From Lachnospiraceae bacterium JLR.KK002 (GTDB lineage Bacteria > Bacillota > Clostridia > Lachnospirales > Lachnospiraceae): 64,000 bases of DNA. Both the position numbers and the translations under genes were made by a program. Positions 43,742-53,592 of this stretch are shown here, piece by piece (position 1 is the stretch's first letter; each line of letters opens with the position of its first letter). The stretch is from contig JAYMNP010000001.1 in NCBI GenBank assembly GCA_036941025.1, positions 496,001 to 560,000 of the forward strand, read 5' to 3'. A model generated the notes under the pieces. It was not told where the DNA came from. It saw nothing but the letters and a program-made list of their open reading frames with translations, and searched no databases.

Positions 43742-44781
43742 GTGAGAAGGAAAAATACCTGTTAAAGGTGGATCACTTAAAACAGTACTTTCCCGTGCGT
43801 CAGGGATTTAAGACCATTCCCCTGAAAGCGGTGGATGATATTTCCTTTGCAGTGAAGCCCGGAGAGACACTGGGACTGGTGGGAGAGTCAGGCTGCGGAA
43901 AAACCACGGTGGGAAGGACGCTGCTGCGTCTGTATCAGCCCACGGCAGGGAGAATTGAATTTGACGGAAACGTCCTTTTCGACAGCGGAGAACAGTATGA
44001 CGAAAAGGGAAAGTTAAAACTGGGAACAGACGGGAAACCGGTGATGGGCAAAAAAGTGGATGTGGATATGCTGCCTTACCGGAAGCAGATGCAGATGGTA
44101 TTTCAGGATCCTTATTCTTCCCTGAACCCCCGGATGACCGTGGAGGATATTATCGGAGAGCCGCTGGATGTACATAAACTGTACAGCGGCAGAGAGGAAC
44201 GCCGGGAGAAAATCCTGCAGTTAATGGATTTGGTGGGACTGAACGCCGAACATGCCATGCGGTATGCTCATGAATTTTCCGGCGGACAGAGACAGCGTAT
44301 CGGAATCGCCCGTGCACTGGCGGTAAATCCCAAATTTATTGTGTGCGACGAGCCGGTTTCCGCGCTGGATGTGTCCATTCAGGCACAGGTTGTCAACATG
44401 TTTGAAGAATTACAGGAAAAACTGGGCGTAGCCTATCTGTTTATCGCCCATGACCTTTTGATTGTACATCATATTTCCGACCGTATTGCGGTGATGTATC
44501 TTGGAAAAATGATGGAGCTGGCGGATGCGGATGAACTGAACGGGAATCCCATCCATCCCTATACGTTAAGCCTGCTGTCGGCGGTTCCCATTCCGGATCC
44601 GGAAACAGCGAGAAACAGCAGGCGCATTATTCTGGAGGGAGATGTGCCGAGTCCGCTGAAAATGCCCACGGGCTGTCCATTCCGAACCAGATGCCGGTAT
44701 GCCACGGAACAGTGTGCAGAAGAGATGCCGCAGCTTACGGACCGGGGGAACGGCCATATGGTTGCATGTTGGAATAAATAA
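43738..44781 (+). CDS. oppF: Oligopeptide ABC transporter ATPase OppF
   Basis: A 347-residue ATPase, partner of OppD. Walker A is GESGCGKTTVGR, signature FSGGQRQRIGIARAL, Walker B FIVCDEPVSALDVS, switch FIAHDLL. An insertion of about 20 residues after the first strands (GEQYDEKGKLKLGTDGKP) is an acidic/basic linker common in this subgroup. The C-terminal CPFRTRCRYATEQCAEE repeats the cysteine cluster of OppD. Translationally coupled to oppD by a 4-base overlap. Confidence 0.95.
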   Translation: MSEKEKYLLKVDHLKQYFPVRQGFKTIPLKAVDDISFAVKPGETLGLVGESGCGKTTVGRTLLRLYQPTAGRIEFDGNVLFDSGEQYDEKGKLKLGTDGKPVMGKKVDVDMLPYRKQMQMVFQDPYSSLNPRMTVEDIIGEPLDVHKLYSGREERREKILQLMDLVGLNAEHAMRYAHEFSGGQRQRIGIARALAVNPKFIVCDEPVSALDVSIQAQVVNMFEELQEKLGVAYLFIAHDLLIVHHISDRIAVMYLGKMMELADADELNGNPIHPYTLSLLSAVPIPDPETARNSRRIILEGDVPSPLKMPTGCPFRTRCRYATEQCAEEMPQLTDRGNGHMVACWNK

Positions 44782-44818
44782 GGTGTTTTCCAGAGATTTT
44801 CTTTGGTGAAAGCATACT

Positions 44819-44843
44819 TTATTGAACATTTGCAGTTCAATAA
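44819..44843 (+). promoter_or_regulatory. Intercistronic stem-loop before oppA
   Basis: TTATTGAAC (44819-44827) and GTTCAATAA (44835-44843) form a 9-bp stem with loop ATTTGCA, 35 bases upstream of the oppA start. Almost the same stem-loop occurs before dnaK (58136-58158). A role as RNA processing or stabilising site raising expression of the downstream gene is inferred. Confidence 0.5.
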
Positions 44844-44878
44844 GGGATAGATTTAATTTTTTAACAGGAGGAATTAAT

Positions 44879-46771
44879 ATGAAAAAGAAACTGGTATCTG
44901 TATTACTGGTTGCGTGTATGGCATTGAGTCTTACCGCCTGCGGCGGAGATAAAAATGGTGCGGCCAATGATACAAAGACAGAAGGAACAGATGAGAATGC
45001 AGATGCTGCAGATGATTCATCTGAAACTTCTCAGACAAACACAGACCCAAACGTGCTGAACATCAATCTGGCATCTGAACCGGATTATCTGGATCCGGCG
45101 CTGAACAGTTCTGTGGATGGCGGATGTCTTGCTGTAAATACGTTTGCAGGATTGTATACGTATGACAAAGATGGCAATCTGATTCCGGATCTGGCAACCG
45201 ATATGCCTGAAGTGAAACAGGTGACAGAAGACGGAGAAGAAGTAACAGAAGGAGAAACAGCGGACGCAGCAGCAACGGACGGAAATGAAGCGGCAGAAGG
45301 AGAGGCTGCAGAATCAACAGAAGGAGAAGCAGCAGACGAAGAAGAGAAAAAGGTTTATACTGTTTATACCGTTAAGCTGAAAGAATCCAAATGGAGCAAC
45401 GGAGATGACCTGACTGCAAAGGATTTTGTGTATAGCTGGAACCGTGCGTGTGCGGAAGAAACAGCGGCAGATTATGGATATCTGTTTGACATTATCGCGC
45501 GGAAAGATGACGGCACTCTGAATGTTGAGGCTCCGGATGATTATACCCTGGTGATTACGCTGACTAATCCATGCCCTTATTTCAACGACTTAATGGCGTT
45601 CCCCACATTCTTCCCGGTACATCAGGCTTCCGTGGAAGCAGCAAATCCGGACGGAGACATTCCTGGAAAATGGGCGGAGGAAGCAGGATTTGTATGCAAC
45701 GGCGCTTATACACTGGAATCATGGAATCATGACGAAAGCATGGTCTACAAAAAGAATCCCAATTATCATAATGTTGACAGCGTAACCATGGAAGAACTTC
45801 ATTTTATGTTAAACGCGGATGATACCGCTATTTACGCGGCATACAACAGCGGCGATGTGGATTATATTGATACCGTGCCAAATGATGAAATTTCTTCTCT
45901 GAACGGCGTAAATCCGGAATTCGGTATCCTGGATAACCTGGGAACCTACTATATTGGTTTCAATGTAAACGATCCGGTTTTTGACGGAAAAACCGTAGAA
46001 GAAGCAGCAAAAATGCGTCAGGCAATGAATATTCTGATTGACCGTCAGTTCATTGTTGAGAATATCGGGCAGTCCGGACAGATTCTGGCGGATTCCTTTG
46101 TTCCGGTGGGTATGGCAGACGGTAACGGCGGCGTATTCAAGCAGGAAGATACCAGCTATTATGACGCAGAGACCACAGGCGCAGCCATGGTAGAAGATGC
46201 AAAGAAGCTGATGGAAGAAGCAGGATACAGTTTCACAGACAACGGTGACGGTTCATACAAAATTGATCCGGCAATCAACATGACATATCTGACCAATGAG
46301 GGTACCGGCCATGAAGCGATTGCAGCAGCAGTGCAGCAGGATTTTGCACTTCTGGGAATCGGTCTTGAAATCAAGACAGAAGACTGGAACGTATTCCTGG
46401 AAGACCGGAAGAACGGAAACTTCACCATCGCCCGTGAGGGATGGCTGGCTGACTACAATGACCCGGTCAATATGCTGGAGATTTTCACTTCCGATTCCGG
46501 TAACAATGATATGCAGTTAGGAAAGGGTAAAAAGAGTGATTCCGCGCCTGAATGGGCAGAGTACGACGCACTGATTACAGAAATCCGCAATACTGCAGAT
46601 TTTGCAAAACGTGTGGAACTGATGCATACGGCAGAAGATATGCTGATGAATACATGGGCAGTTGTTCCGCTGTATTACTACAATGATATCTACATGCAGA
46701 AATCAAATGTGGACGGTATCTATGCAACCATCTATGGTATGAAATACTTTATGAATGCAACAAAGCAGTAA
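44879..46771 (+). CDS. oppA: Oligopeptide-binding lipoprotein OppA
   Basis: A 630-residue extracellular solute-binding protein family 5 lipoprotein. The signal peptide ends at the lipobox LTAC with Cys21, followed by a Ser/Thr/Asp/Glu-rich linker to about residue 56. The binding domain shows EPDYLDPALNSS and WSNGDDLTAKDFVYSW. About residues 117-157 are an unusual acidic Glu/Ala/Gly/Thr-rich insertion between two strands. It delivers peptides to OppBCDF. GGAGG precedes the ATG; a longer frame from 44822 lacks a signal sequence start. It is preceded by a stem-loop. Confidence 0.92.
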   Translation: MKKKLVSVLLVACMALSLTACGGDKNGAANDTKTEGTDENADAADDSSETSQTNTDPNVLNINLASEPDYLDPALNSSVDGGCLAVNTFAGLYTYDKDGNLIPDLATDMPEVKQVTEDGEEVTEGETADAAATDGNEAAEGEAAESTEGEAADEEEKKVYTVYTVKLKESKWSNGDDLTAKDFVYSWNRACAEETAADYGYLFDIIARKDDGTLNVEAPDDYTLVITLTNPCPYFNDLMAFPTFFPVHQASVEAANPDGDIPGKWAEEAGFVCNGAYTLESWNHDESMVYKKNPNYHNVDSVTMEELHFMLNADDTAIYAAYNSGDVDYIDTVPNDEISSLNGVNPEFGILDNLGTYYIGFNVNDPVFDGKTVEEAAKMRQAMNILIDRQFIVENIGQSGQILADSFVPVGMADGNGGVFKQEDTSYYDAETTGAAMVEDAKKLMEEAGYSFTDNGDGSYKIDPAINMTYLTNEGTGHEAIAAAVQQDFALLGIGLEIKTEDWNVFLEDRKNGNFTIAREGWLADYNDPVNMLEIFTSDSGNNDMQLGKGKKSDSAPEWAEYDALITEIRNTADFAKRVELMHTAEDMLMNTWAVVPLYYYNDIYMQKSNVDGIYATIYGMKYFMNATKQ

Positions 46772-46805
46772 GATACTGAAATTCTGAACACAGAATTATT
46801 CAAAT

Positions 46806-46837
46806 AAAAAGGGGCTGTGAAACACAGCCTCTTTTTT
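46806..46837. terminator. Bidirectional terminator between oppA and potD
   Basis: GGGGCTGTG (46811-46819), loop AAA, CACAGCCTC (46823-46831), flanked by AAAAA and TTTTTT. Confidence 0.88.
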
Positions 46838-47927
46838 AATCTGCTGCCTTTACTTCCTTCCAGAGCAGATTCAGTTTCATGGTGGATTCATCGTCCAGAG
46901 GTTTTAATACTTCGCAGTTATCCAGAGTTTCTTTTGGCGGGAAGATGGTAGTGTTTTCCTGCAGTTCCTCATCCAGAGCTTCTCTGGTTCTGACATTGGG
47001 AGTGGCATAATATACATAGTCAAAATTCATCATGGAGATATCTTCCCGGCACAGAAAATTCAGGAATTTTTCCGCATTTTCTTTCTGTTTTGCAGATTTT
47101 GGGATAAACCAGGAATCAATCCACATATTGGAGCCTTCCTCCGGTACGGAAAAAGCGAGTTTGTCGTTAAATTCCAGCGCATATCCGGCCTCTCCGGAAT
47201 AGACCACAGCCATGGCGGCGTTATTTCCAATCATTTCGTCCTGGGCTTCATCCACCAGATAGGAATAGACCAGGGGTTTCTGCCGAATCAGCATATCCTG
47301 GGCCTGCTTCAGGGCCTGTTCGTTCGTGGTATTCAGAGATTCCCCCAGCAGCTTTAAGGGCACCATAAAAGAGTCCCTGACAGAGTCTGCCATGATAATC
47401 TGGCCGCTGTATTTTTCGTCCCACAGAATATTCCAGGAATTTACTTCGGATTCATCCACCATATCTTTGTTGTAGAGAATTCCCACTGTTCCGAAAAAAT
47501 AGGGGATGGTATATTTGTTTTCCGGGTCAAAGGATTTTGAAAAATCAAAATAGGTGGAATCCAGATTTTCTTTCAGGGGAATATTGTCAAAATTCAGTTC
47601 CTGGACTTCGCCCTCCTGAATCAGTTTTTCTATCATGTAATCTGAGGTGCAGATTAAATCGTAATCAATAGCACCGGCCCGGTATTTTGTGTACATATTT
47701 TCCGGGGTAATGTATTCTTCGTATTCTACTTTGATGCCTGTCTCTTCCTCAAACATCTCTATGGCTTCCGGTTCCAGATATTTTCCGTAATTCAGCACCG
47801 TCAGAGTGTTTTCCGAGTCTTTGCCGCAGCCGGCCAGAAGGACCCAGAGGGCGAATACCGCCAGCAGAGGAAGTTTTCTCAGAACGCGTTTCATTTGCAG
47901 GCAGGGGGAATGTGATGCATGTTTCAT
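46836..47927 (-). CDS. potD: Spermidine/putrescine-binding lipoprotein
   Basis: A 363-residue substrate-binding lipoprotein of the PotD/PotF family. A basic N-terminus and hydrophobic stretch end at lipobox LLAGC. Mature-part markers are LNYGKYLEPEAIEMFEEETGI, YDLICTSDYMIEKL and IDSWFIPKSAKQKENAEKFL. It presents polyamines to PotBC outside the membrane. Its ATG overlaps the potC stop (ATGA); GGAG lies 10 bases upstream. An internal ATG at 47894 would also keep the signal peptide but lacks a ribosome site. Confidence 0.92.
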   Translation of the reverse strand: MKHASHSPCLQMKRVLRKLPLLAVFALWVLLAGCGKDSENTLTVLNYGKYLEPEAIEMFEEETGIKVEYEEYITPENMYTKYRAGAIDYDLICTSDYMIEKLIQEGEVQELNFDNIPLKENLDSTYFDFSKSFDPENKYTIPYFFGTVGILYNKDMVDESEVNSWNILWDEKYSGQIIMADSVRDSFMVPLKLLGESLNTTNEQALKQAQDMLIRQKPLVYSYLVDEAQDEMIGNNAAMAVVYSGEAGYALEFNDKLAFSVPEEGSNMWIDSWFIPKSAKQKENAEKFLNFLCREDISMMNFDYVYYATPNVRTREALDEELQENTTIFPPKETLDNCEVLKPLDDESTMKLNLLWKEVKAAD

Positions 47928-48715
47928 GGGGACAGTTCTCCTTTGTTCATTTTGCGGGCGGAAGGGCCGAAGTTCATAAACAGCAGCAATACCAGCGCCA
48001 GTAAAAATAAAATGGTAGACAGGGCGTACATTTCCGGCCGGATGCCTTTGCGCATTTCCGTGTAAATCATGGTGGACAATGTGTTGATGCCCGCGCCTTT
48101 GGTGAAATAGGTGACAGAAAAATCATCCAGCGACATGGTCATTGCCATGAGAAAGCCGGAAAGCACGCCGGGGCGTATCTGGGGCCAGATGATTTTAACA
48201 AAGGCATAAAAGGGGGTGGCTCCCAGATCCAGTGCGGCTTCGTAGGTGGTGCGGCTGCTCTGTTTCAGCCGGGGCAGCACATTCAGGATAACATAGGGAA
48301 TGTTAAAGGTAATATGTGCAATCAGCACCGTGTTCATGCCCAGTCTGGTAAATCGGACAAACAGAAGCATCATGGAAATGCCTGTAACAATATCCGCATT
48401 GAGCAGAGGGATATTGGTGGCGCCAATCATAATGGTCTGATTCCGCTTTTTCATGGCGTCGATGCCCAGGGCTGCCAGGGTACCCAGAAGAGTGGCAAAC
48501 AGGGCGGAAGCCAGAGAAATAAAAATGGTGGTTCCGAACGCCGCCATAATGGTGCTGTCGGAAAAGAGGTTTTTGTACCATTTCAGGGTAAATCCGCCCC
48601 ACTGAACTTTTGTTTTGGAATCATTGAAGGACAGAATAATCAGCACCGCAATGGGAAGGTACAAAAACAGAAAAATAATGGTCAGATAAATTCGTTCCGC
48701 AGATTTTTTTACCAT
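47924..48715 (-). CDS. potC: Spermidine/putrescine ABC permease PotC
   Basis: A 263-residue permease with six helices. The EAA loop is TTYEAALDLGATPFYAFVKIIWP, and the helix after it has SMSLDDFSVTYF, typical of PotC. It forms the channel with PotB. AAGGAGGTG precedes the ATG, which overlaps the end of potB by 7 bases. No abnormality. Confidence 0.93.
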   Translation of the reverse strand: MVKKSAERIYLTIIFLFLYLPIAVLIILSFNDSKTKVQWGGFTLKWYKNLFSDSTIMAAFGTTIFISLASALFATLLGTLAALGIDAMKKRNQTIMIGATNIPLLNADIVTGISMMLLFVRFTRLGMNTVLIAHITFNIPYVILNVLPRLKQSSRTTYEAALDLGATPFYAFVKIIWPQIRPGVLSGFLMAMTMSLDDFSVTYFTKGAGINTLSTMIYTEMRKGIRPEMYALSTILFLLALVLLLFMNFGPSARKMNKGELSP

Positions 48716-49530
48716 ACGCCGGCACCTCCTTCGTCCCCTTTTGAGCTCATCAGAGCCATACTTGCAATGACAAATACCATCAGTACCAGAGAAAGGCCGG
48801 AGCCCAGATTCCAGTTGTATTCCTGCATAAAGGCCTGCTCAATCACATTTCCGATGAGCAGTACCTTGCCTCCGCCCAGCAGGTCGGAAATGGCGAAAGA
48901 AGTCAGGGCCGGGACAAATACCATGGTAATGCCGCTGATGACTCCGGATATGGTAAGGGGTACAATGATTTTAAAAAATATGGTAATGCTTCCCGCTCCC
49001 AGATCTCTGGCAGCTTCAATAATGTCCGGCTGAATCCGCGCCATGGCGTTATAGATGGGAAGTATCATAAAAGGAAGAAAATCATATACCATGCAGAAAA
49101 CCACGGCAAAAGGCGTATTTAAAACATCCAGAGCCGGAAGATGCAGGGTGTTCAGCAAAGTGTTGATGACACCGTTGTTGGACAGAAGCATCCGCCAGGC
49201 CAGAATCCGCAGCATGAAATTCATCCACATGGGCAGGATAAAAATAAACACGATAAATCCCTGACGTCTGACTTTCATTTTAGTTAAAATCATGGCCAGC
49301 GGGTAAGCCAGAATCAGGCAGATTCCGGTGCAAAGCAGCGCCAGCTTCAGGGAAAGCAGCAATGCCTTCATATGGATGGAGGCAGTTATGGATGTGATAT
49401 TCAGCAGGGTAAAATGGCCGCTGGTGGTGGTAAAGGCATAATAAAGAATCATTACCACCGGCAGCAGAATAAATCCTGCCATCCATAAGAGATATGGCCC
49501 CGTCAGGAGCTGTCTTTTCAGGTCACGCAT
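48709..49530 (-). CDS. potB: Spermidine/putrescine ABC permease PotB
   Basis: A 273-residue permease with six helices and the loop [20 protein letters not shown]. The ATG at 49530 overlaps the end of potA by 8 bases. A GTG at 49554 is also in frame, but the ATG fits family length better. Membrane component of the polyamine importer with PotC, PotA and PotD. Confidence 0.92.
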   Translation of the reverse strand: MRDLKRQLLTGPYLLWMAGFILLPVVMILYYAFTTTSGHFTLLNITSITASIHMKALLLSLKLALLCTGICLILAYPLAMILTKMKVRRQGFIVFIFILPMWMNFMLRILAWRMLLSNNGVINTLLNTLHLPALDVLNTPFAVVFCMVYDFLPFMILPIYNAMARIQPDIIEAARDLGAGSITIFFKIIVPLTISGVISGITMVFVPALTSFAISDLLGGGKVLLIGNVIEQAFMQEYNWNLGSGLSLVLMVFVIASMALMSSKGDEGGAGVW

Positions 49531-50596
49531 CTGATTCCACCGCCTTTTCGTCACTGGATTCCGGTTTGTTCATAATCTGAATGTTAAAGGGGTCTACCCG
49601 GATGCCCACATGGGAGCCCACCGGATGCATCTGAGTGGTCTGCACCAGCCATTCGCAGCCGTTGGCCAGTACTTCAATTTCCCAGTGAACGCCTTTGAAA
49701 ATCAGGGAGATAACGTCTCCCTCCAGCATACCCTGTTCCGGGGCAACCAGTTCCACATCCTCCGGCCGGATGACCACGTCCACCGGGGTATTGCAGCCGA
49801 ATCCTTCGTCCACACAGGGGAAATTCACATCCAGAATCTTTACCAGACGGTCTTCCAGCATCAGACCGTCAATAATATTGCTTTCTCCGATAAAATCGGC
49901 TACAAAAGCGTTGGTGGGTTCATTGTAAATGTCTTCCGGTGTTCCAATCTGCTGAATATAGCCCTGGTTCATAACCACAATGGTGTCCGACATGGTAAGG
50001 GCTTCCTCCTGGTCGTGGGTAACGTAGACAAAGGTAATGCCCAGCTCATTTTTCAGACGTATCAGCTCGTACTGCATATCCTGCCTGAGCTTCAAATCCA
50101 GCGCCCCCAGGGGTTCGTCCAGAAGCAGTACTTTCGGCTCGTTTACAATGGCACGTGCAATGGCAATCCGCTGCTGCTGGCCGCCGCTTAAGGAATCCAC
50201 GCTCCTTCGTTCGAATCCGTCCAGGTTCACCAGCTTTAAGGCATATTTGATTTTGTCATCAATGTAGGATTTGCTCTTTTTCCGGATTTTCAGGCCGAAG
50301 GCAATATTTTCCGCAATGGACATATGGGGAAACAAAGCATATTTCTGGAATACCGTATTTAACTGACGTTCGTTGGGGGCCAGTCCGGTGATGTCTGTTC
50401 CGTCGAAAATCACCGTGCCTGCATCCGGCGCCTCGAAACCGCCGATAATCCGGAGAGTGGTGGTTTTTCCGCAGCCGGAGGGTCCTAATAAGGTAAGAAA
50501 TTCATTTTCACGGATGTACAGGTTCAAATCGTCCAGAACGGTCTGTCCGTCAAAGGATTTGGTGATATGCTGTAAATCAATCAGTCGTTTGCTCAT
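49523..50596 (-). CDS. potA: Spermidine/putrescine ABC transporter ATPase PotA
   Basis: A 357-residue ATPase. Walker A is [12 protein letters not shown], signature [14 protein letters not shown], Walker [15 protein letters not shown], switch [11 protein letters not shown]. The C-terminal TOBE domain (about residues 275-345, [16 protein letters not shown]) matches PotA. AGGAGG precedes the ATG. It follows the XRE-cupin regulator gene by 14 bases, so the regulator heads the operon. Confidence 0.95.
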   Translation of the reverse strand: MSKRLIDLQHITKSFDGQTVLDDLNLYIRENEFLTLLGPSGCGKTTTLRIIGGFEAPDAGTVIFDGTDITGLAPNERQLNTVFQKYALFPHMSIAENIAFGLKIRKKSKSYIDDKIKYALKLVNLDGFERRSVDSLSGGQQQRIAIARAIVNEPKVLLLDEPLGALDLKLRQDMQYELIRLKNELGITFVYVTHDQEEALTMSDTIVVMNQGYIQQIGTPEDIYNEPTNAFVADFIGESNIIDGLMLEDRLVKILDVNFPCVDEGFGCNTPVDVVIRPEDVELVAPEQGMLEGDVISLIFKGVHWEIEVLANGCEWLVQTTQMHPVGSHVGIRVDPFNIQIMNKPESSDEKAVESDA

Positions 50597-50610
50597 CGTT
50601 TGTTGTCCTC

Positions 50611-51150
50611 CTAAAAGCTGGGGGGAGTGGAAACCCAGAGGATGGTTGCTTCCCTGCCGCTGTAATTTTCGATATAGTGCTTTTTTCCTGCTTTGAAATA
50701 AAAGGATTCTCCCTGTCTGACCGTATAGGTCCGGCCTCCGTAACAGAGCCGGATGGAGCCTTTTAATACATACCCGAATTCTTCCGCTTCATGAGGAAGC
50801 TGGATTTCGGAGGAGCCCTGGGGAGCCAGCTTCATAAGTACCGGTTCCATGGCATTTTTCTGGGCGTTGGGAATGAGCCATTTGATGGTGTGGTGCAGGT
50901 CCTCATTTTCCTTTATAAAATAATCCTCCTGTTTAAATACAATCTGTTCCGGTTCCGGGTCAGAAAAAAATTCTGCCGGGGTGGTGCCAAGGCACTGGAT
51001 GATGTCAAGCAGGGTCCCCACGGAAGGAGAAGTGAGGTTGCGCTCCAGCTGGGAAATAAACCCTTTGGAAAGTTCGCTCCGGTCTGCCAGCTCCTGCTGG
51101 GTCAGTCCGTACTGAATGCGCAGTTCTTTCATACGGTGTCCAATGTCCAT
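50611..51150 (-). CDS. XRE-cupin regulator of the polyamine transport operon
   Basis: A 179-residue regulator. An N-terminal helix-turn-helix ([20 protein letters not shown], about residues 13-32) is joined to a C-terminal cupin domain ([20 protein letters not shown], about 118-137). XRE-cupin proteins such as PuuR control polyamine genes, so it probably senses polyamine and represses its own operon. The ATG at 51150 lies 8 bases after AGGA; another ATG at 51159 is too close to that site. It is the first gene of the pot operon, downstream of a 41-bp palindrome. Confidence 0.88.
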   Translation of the reverse strand: MDIGHRMKELRIQYGLTQQELADRSELSKGFISQLERNLTSPSVGTLLDIIQCLGTTPAEFFSDPEPEQIVFKQEDYFIKENEDLHHTIKWLIPNAQKNAMEPVLMKLAPQGSSEIQLPHEAEEFGYVLKGSIRLCYGGRTYTVRQGESFYFKAGKKHYIENYSGREATILWVSTPPSF

Positions 51151-51208
51151 GGAAATCATCCTTTCTGAATATAAACATGAAGTATAGTAATTGTAAAGTC
51201 AAACTGAT

Positions 51209-51249
51209 AATGTATTTTGTGTTTAATATTATTAAACACAAAATACATT
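51209..51249. promoter_or_regulatory. 41-bp palindrome upstream of the pot operon
   Basis: Perfect 19-bp arms (51209-51227 and 51231-51249) surround ATT, centred on GTGTTTAAT / ATTAAACAC. It lies 60 bases upstream of the XRE-cupin start and is the likely autoregulatory operator. Confidence 0.65.
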
Positions 51250-51385
51250 ATAAATGGAAACCAGAAAATGTCAATAGAAAAAATTTTAATTTTGTAGAAA
51301 AAAGGGATTGCAAAACGGTGTCAAAGCGGGTATAATAATTGAGAATTACCAATCGCAGACGGAACAGAACGGTTCCGTGTCATAT

Positions 51386-51458
51386 GCCAAAGTGGCGCAG
51401 TTGGTAGCGCGTCGCATTCGTAATGCGCAGGTCGAGGGTTCGAGTCCCTTCTTTGGCT
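51386..51458 (+). tRNA. tRNA-Thr(CGT)
   Basis: A cloverleaf can be drawn: acceptor GCCAAAG/CTTTGGC, D stem GCGC/GCGC with AGTTGGTA loop, anticodon loop TTCGTAA with anticodon CGT (codon ACG), and T loop TTCGAGT closed by GAGGG/CCCTT. The outer anticodon-stem pair (T-C) is mismatched. The CCA end is not encoded. Confidence 0.92.
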
Positions 51459-51463
51459 GAATG

Positions 51464-51491
51464 GGAGCTGTAATTATTACAGCTCCTTTTT
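51464..51491 (+). terminator. Terminator after tRNA-Thr
   Basis: GGAGCTGTAA (51464-51473) and TTACAGCTCC (51477-51486) with a 3-base loop, followed by TTTTTG. Confidence 0.88.
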
Positions 51492-51519
51492 GTCTCTTAC
51501 AGGAAAGCGAGGGAATGAT

Positions 51520-52077
51520 ATGGAAGCATTGAGAAAAAAAGAATTCTTTACAACAGAAGATATTTACAGCCTGCCGGAAGGGCAGAGGGCAGAACTGATT
51601 GACGGACAGATTTATGATATGGCGCCTCCGGGAAGAACCCATCAGAGTCTGGTAACAAAATTCACCTATGAAATAAAAAGTTACATCAGGAATAAACATG
51701 GAGACTGCGAGGTATATCCGGCGCCTTTTGCGGTGTTTCTGAATAAGGATGAGTTTACTTATGTGGAGCCTGATTTGTCTGTGATCTGTGACAGCTCCAA
51801 ACTGGATGAAAAAGGGTGCCACGGCGCGCCGGACTGGGTAATTGAAATTGTTTCTCCCGGCAGCAGGCGTATGGATTATTATATCAAGCTGTTTAAGTAC
51901 CAGAGTGCGGGAGTCAGGGAATACTGGATTGTGGATTCGGAGAAACAGCGTGCGGTGGTTTATAATTTTGAAAAAGAGACCACAGAAGAATATTCTTTTG
52001 AAGATGAAATACCCGTGGGCATTTATGAAGAATTTTCCATAAAGATTCGCGAAAATCTCAAAGAAGGGGGAAATTAA
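51520..52077 (+). CDS. Uma2-family (DUF820) putative restriction-endonuclease-fold protein
   Basis: A 185-residue protein with the PD-(D/E)xK nuclease core of the Uma2/DUF820 family. Residues around YVEPDLSVICD carry the first acidic group, DWVIEIVSPGSR carries the E-x-V-S, and YYIKLFKYQSAGVREYWIVD follows. Its substrate and biological role are unknown. GCGAGGGA lies 5 bases before the ATG. It is followed by a phosphopantetheinyl transferase gene 4 bases later; no functional tie is evident. Confidence 0.82.
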   Translation: MEALRKKEFFTTEDIYSLPEGQRAELIDGQIYDMAPPGRTHQSLVTKFTYEIKSYIRNKHGDCEVYPAPFAVFLNKDEFTYVEPDLSVICDSSKLDEKGCHGAPDWVIEIVSPGSRRMDYYIKLFKYQSAGVREYWIVDSEKQRAVVYNFEKETTEEYSFEDEIPVGIYEEFSIKIRENLKEGGN

Positions 52078-52081
52078 GCGG

Positions 52082-52720
52082 ATGCCAGTGACCGGCGTGA
52101 ATGGTAATGAGGTTACAGTTTATTATGCCTTCTGTCCCCGGCATGGAGAAAAACCGGGAGAATATCTGAAGCATCAGAGAATACTGGCGGATGAAATATT
52201 AAATTATGGTTTTAAAAACTGTTTTGGTATGGAATTTGACAGAAGAAAGGTGGAAAAAGGAATACATGGGAAGCCTTTCTGGAAGCCGGAGAAGGGGATT
52301 TGTTTTAATGTAAGCAACACGGAAGGCCTTGTAGTATGCGCAGTTGCCCGGTGTGAAGTGGGCGTGGACGGGGAAAAAGTGAAAAAGGTACGGATACCTG
52401 TTGTCCGCCGCTGCTGCAGCCTGAAAGAGCAGCGCTATATTCTGGGAAAAGACCAGGAAGAGATGGATGAAGCAGCATATAGCCGCTTTTTTCAAATCTG
52501 GACTTTAAAAGAAAGCTACATTAAAATGACCGGAGCGGGAATGTCTTTTCCTGTGGAACAGATAGAATTTGATGTGGTGAAAAAAGACTGTTTTGGTAAT
52601 CAGAATGGATATTTTGTGCAGAGACAGACAGGCGATTACTGGATTTCCCTCTGCACGGAAGAAGAAGCGGAGATTGTCTGGCAGGAATTTCGGGCAGAAT
52701 CCGAAACAGCCCTGAAGTGA
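52082..52720 (+). CDS. 4'-phosphopantetheinyl transferase (Sfp type)
   Basis: A 212-residue enzyme that attaches phosphopantetheine from CoA to carrier proteins. Motifs: FNVSNTEGLVVCAVARCEVG, GVDGEKVKKV (Mg-binding Asp/Glu) and FFQIWTLKESYIKMTGAGM (W-x-x-KE-x-x-x-K). It is somewhat short but complete. AGGGGGAA precedes the ATG, 4 bases after the Uma2 gene. No polyketide or peptide synthetase is near, so it may act on a carrier elsewhere. Confidence 0.85.
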   Translation: MPVTGVNGNEVTVYYAFCPRHGEKPGEYLKHQRILADEILNYGFKNCFGMEFDRRKVEKGIHGKPFWKPEKGICFNVSNTEGLVVCAVARCEVGVDGEKVKKVRIPVVRRCCSLKEQRYILGKDQEEMDEAAYSRFFQIWTLKESYIKMTGAGMSFPVEQIEFDVVKKDCFGNQNGYFVQRQTGDYWISLCTEEEAEIVWQEFRAESETALK

Positions 52721-52791
52721 AGGCTGCCCCGGATACTTATCCGATTGTTCGGAAGGATTATGGCCATTCTGCTTACAGAGGCGAAAGGCTT

Positions 52792-53592
52792 TTATAAGAA
52801 ATGTTTCAGATAACGCTTTTCCAGAAGGGTAATCAGGCTGTAAAGACCCCAGGCCAGAATACACAGAATCACAATGGACATAATTACCCAGTCCAGCTTA
52901 AATACCTGGCTGCCGTAAATAATCAGATAGCCCAGCCCCTGCCGGGAAGCAATGAATTCGCCGATAATGACTCCCACCAGACAAAGGCCGATATTGACCT
53001 TCATAAGCGAGAACAGGGTGGGGATACCGGCAGGCAGAATTACTTTGGTGAGCGTATGGTATTTTCTGCCGCCCATGGTGTAAATCAGCTTTATTTTTTC
53101 CGGATCCACAGACTGGAAGCTGGTGTAGAGGCTTAAAATGGAGCCGAAGATGGCTACGGACACGCCGGTAATGATAATGGTGTTGTAGGTTGCACCCAGC
53201 CATACAATGAGCAGAGGCGCCAGGGCAGATTTCGGCAGACTGTTTAAAATGACCAGATAAGGCTCCAGTGTTTCGGAAAGTCCTTTATTTAACCATAATA
53301 TAATGGTTACTGCCAGGGATATCAGAATTACAAGCAGAAAACTGACCATGGTTTCAAACAACGTAATACCGATATGGGCGAACAGGGTCTGGTCCAGTAT
53401 CATTCCGTAAGCGCAGAGCAGAATTTTGGAAGGACTGCTGAAAATGAAGGAATCAATCAAATCCAGTCTGGCAGCCCCTTCCCAGACAGCCAGAAATAAA
53501 ATAAAAATACACAGTCTGCTGACTGTGACGGTACGTTTATGCTTTTTCTGAGCGAGCAGAAAATTCTGCTGGGCAAGGGATATTTCACTCAT
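52792..53592 (-). CDS. ABC permease, SsuC/TauC type
   Basis: A 266-residue membrane permease of the nitrate/sulfonate/taurine type. About six helices; the family loop is YTMGGRKYHTLTKVILPAGIPTL at about residues 170-192. It pairs with the ATPase encoded upstream. Start ATG 53592 overlaps the ATPase end (AATGAGTGA); an ATG 6 bases earlier is equally in frame. The substrate (sulfonate, taurine, thiamine precursor or other) cannot be read from sequence because no binding protein is adjacent. Confidence 0.85.
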   Translation of the reverse strand: MSEISLAQQNFLLAQKKHKRTVTVSRLCIFILFLAVWEGAARLDLIDSFIFSSPSKILLCAYGMILDQTLFAHIGITLFETMVSFLLVILISLAVTIILWLNKGLSETLEPYLVILNSLPKSALAPLLIVWLGATYNTIIITGVSVAIFGSILSLYTSFQSVDPEKIKLIYTMGGRKYHTLTKVILPAGIPTLFSLMKVNIGLCLVGVIIGEFIASRQGLGYLIIYGSQVFKLDWVIMSIVILCILAWGLYSLITLLEKRYLKHFL

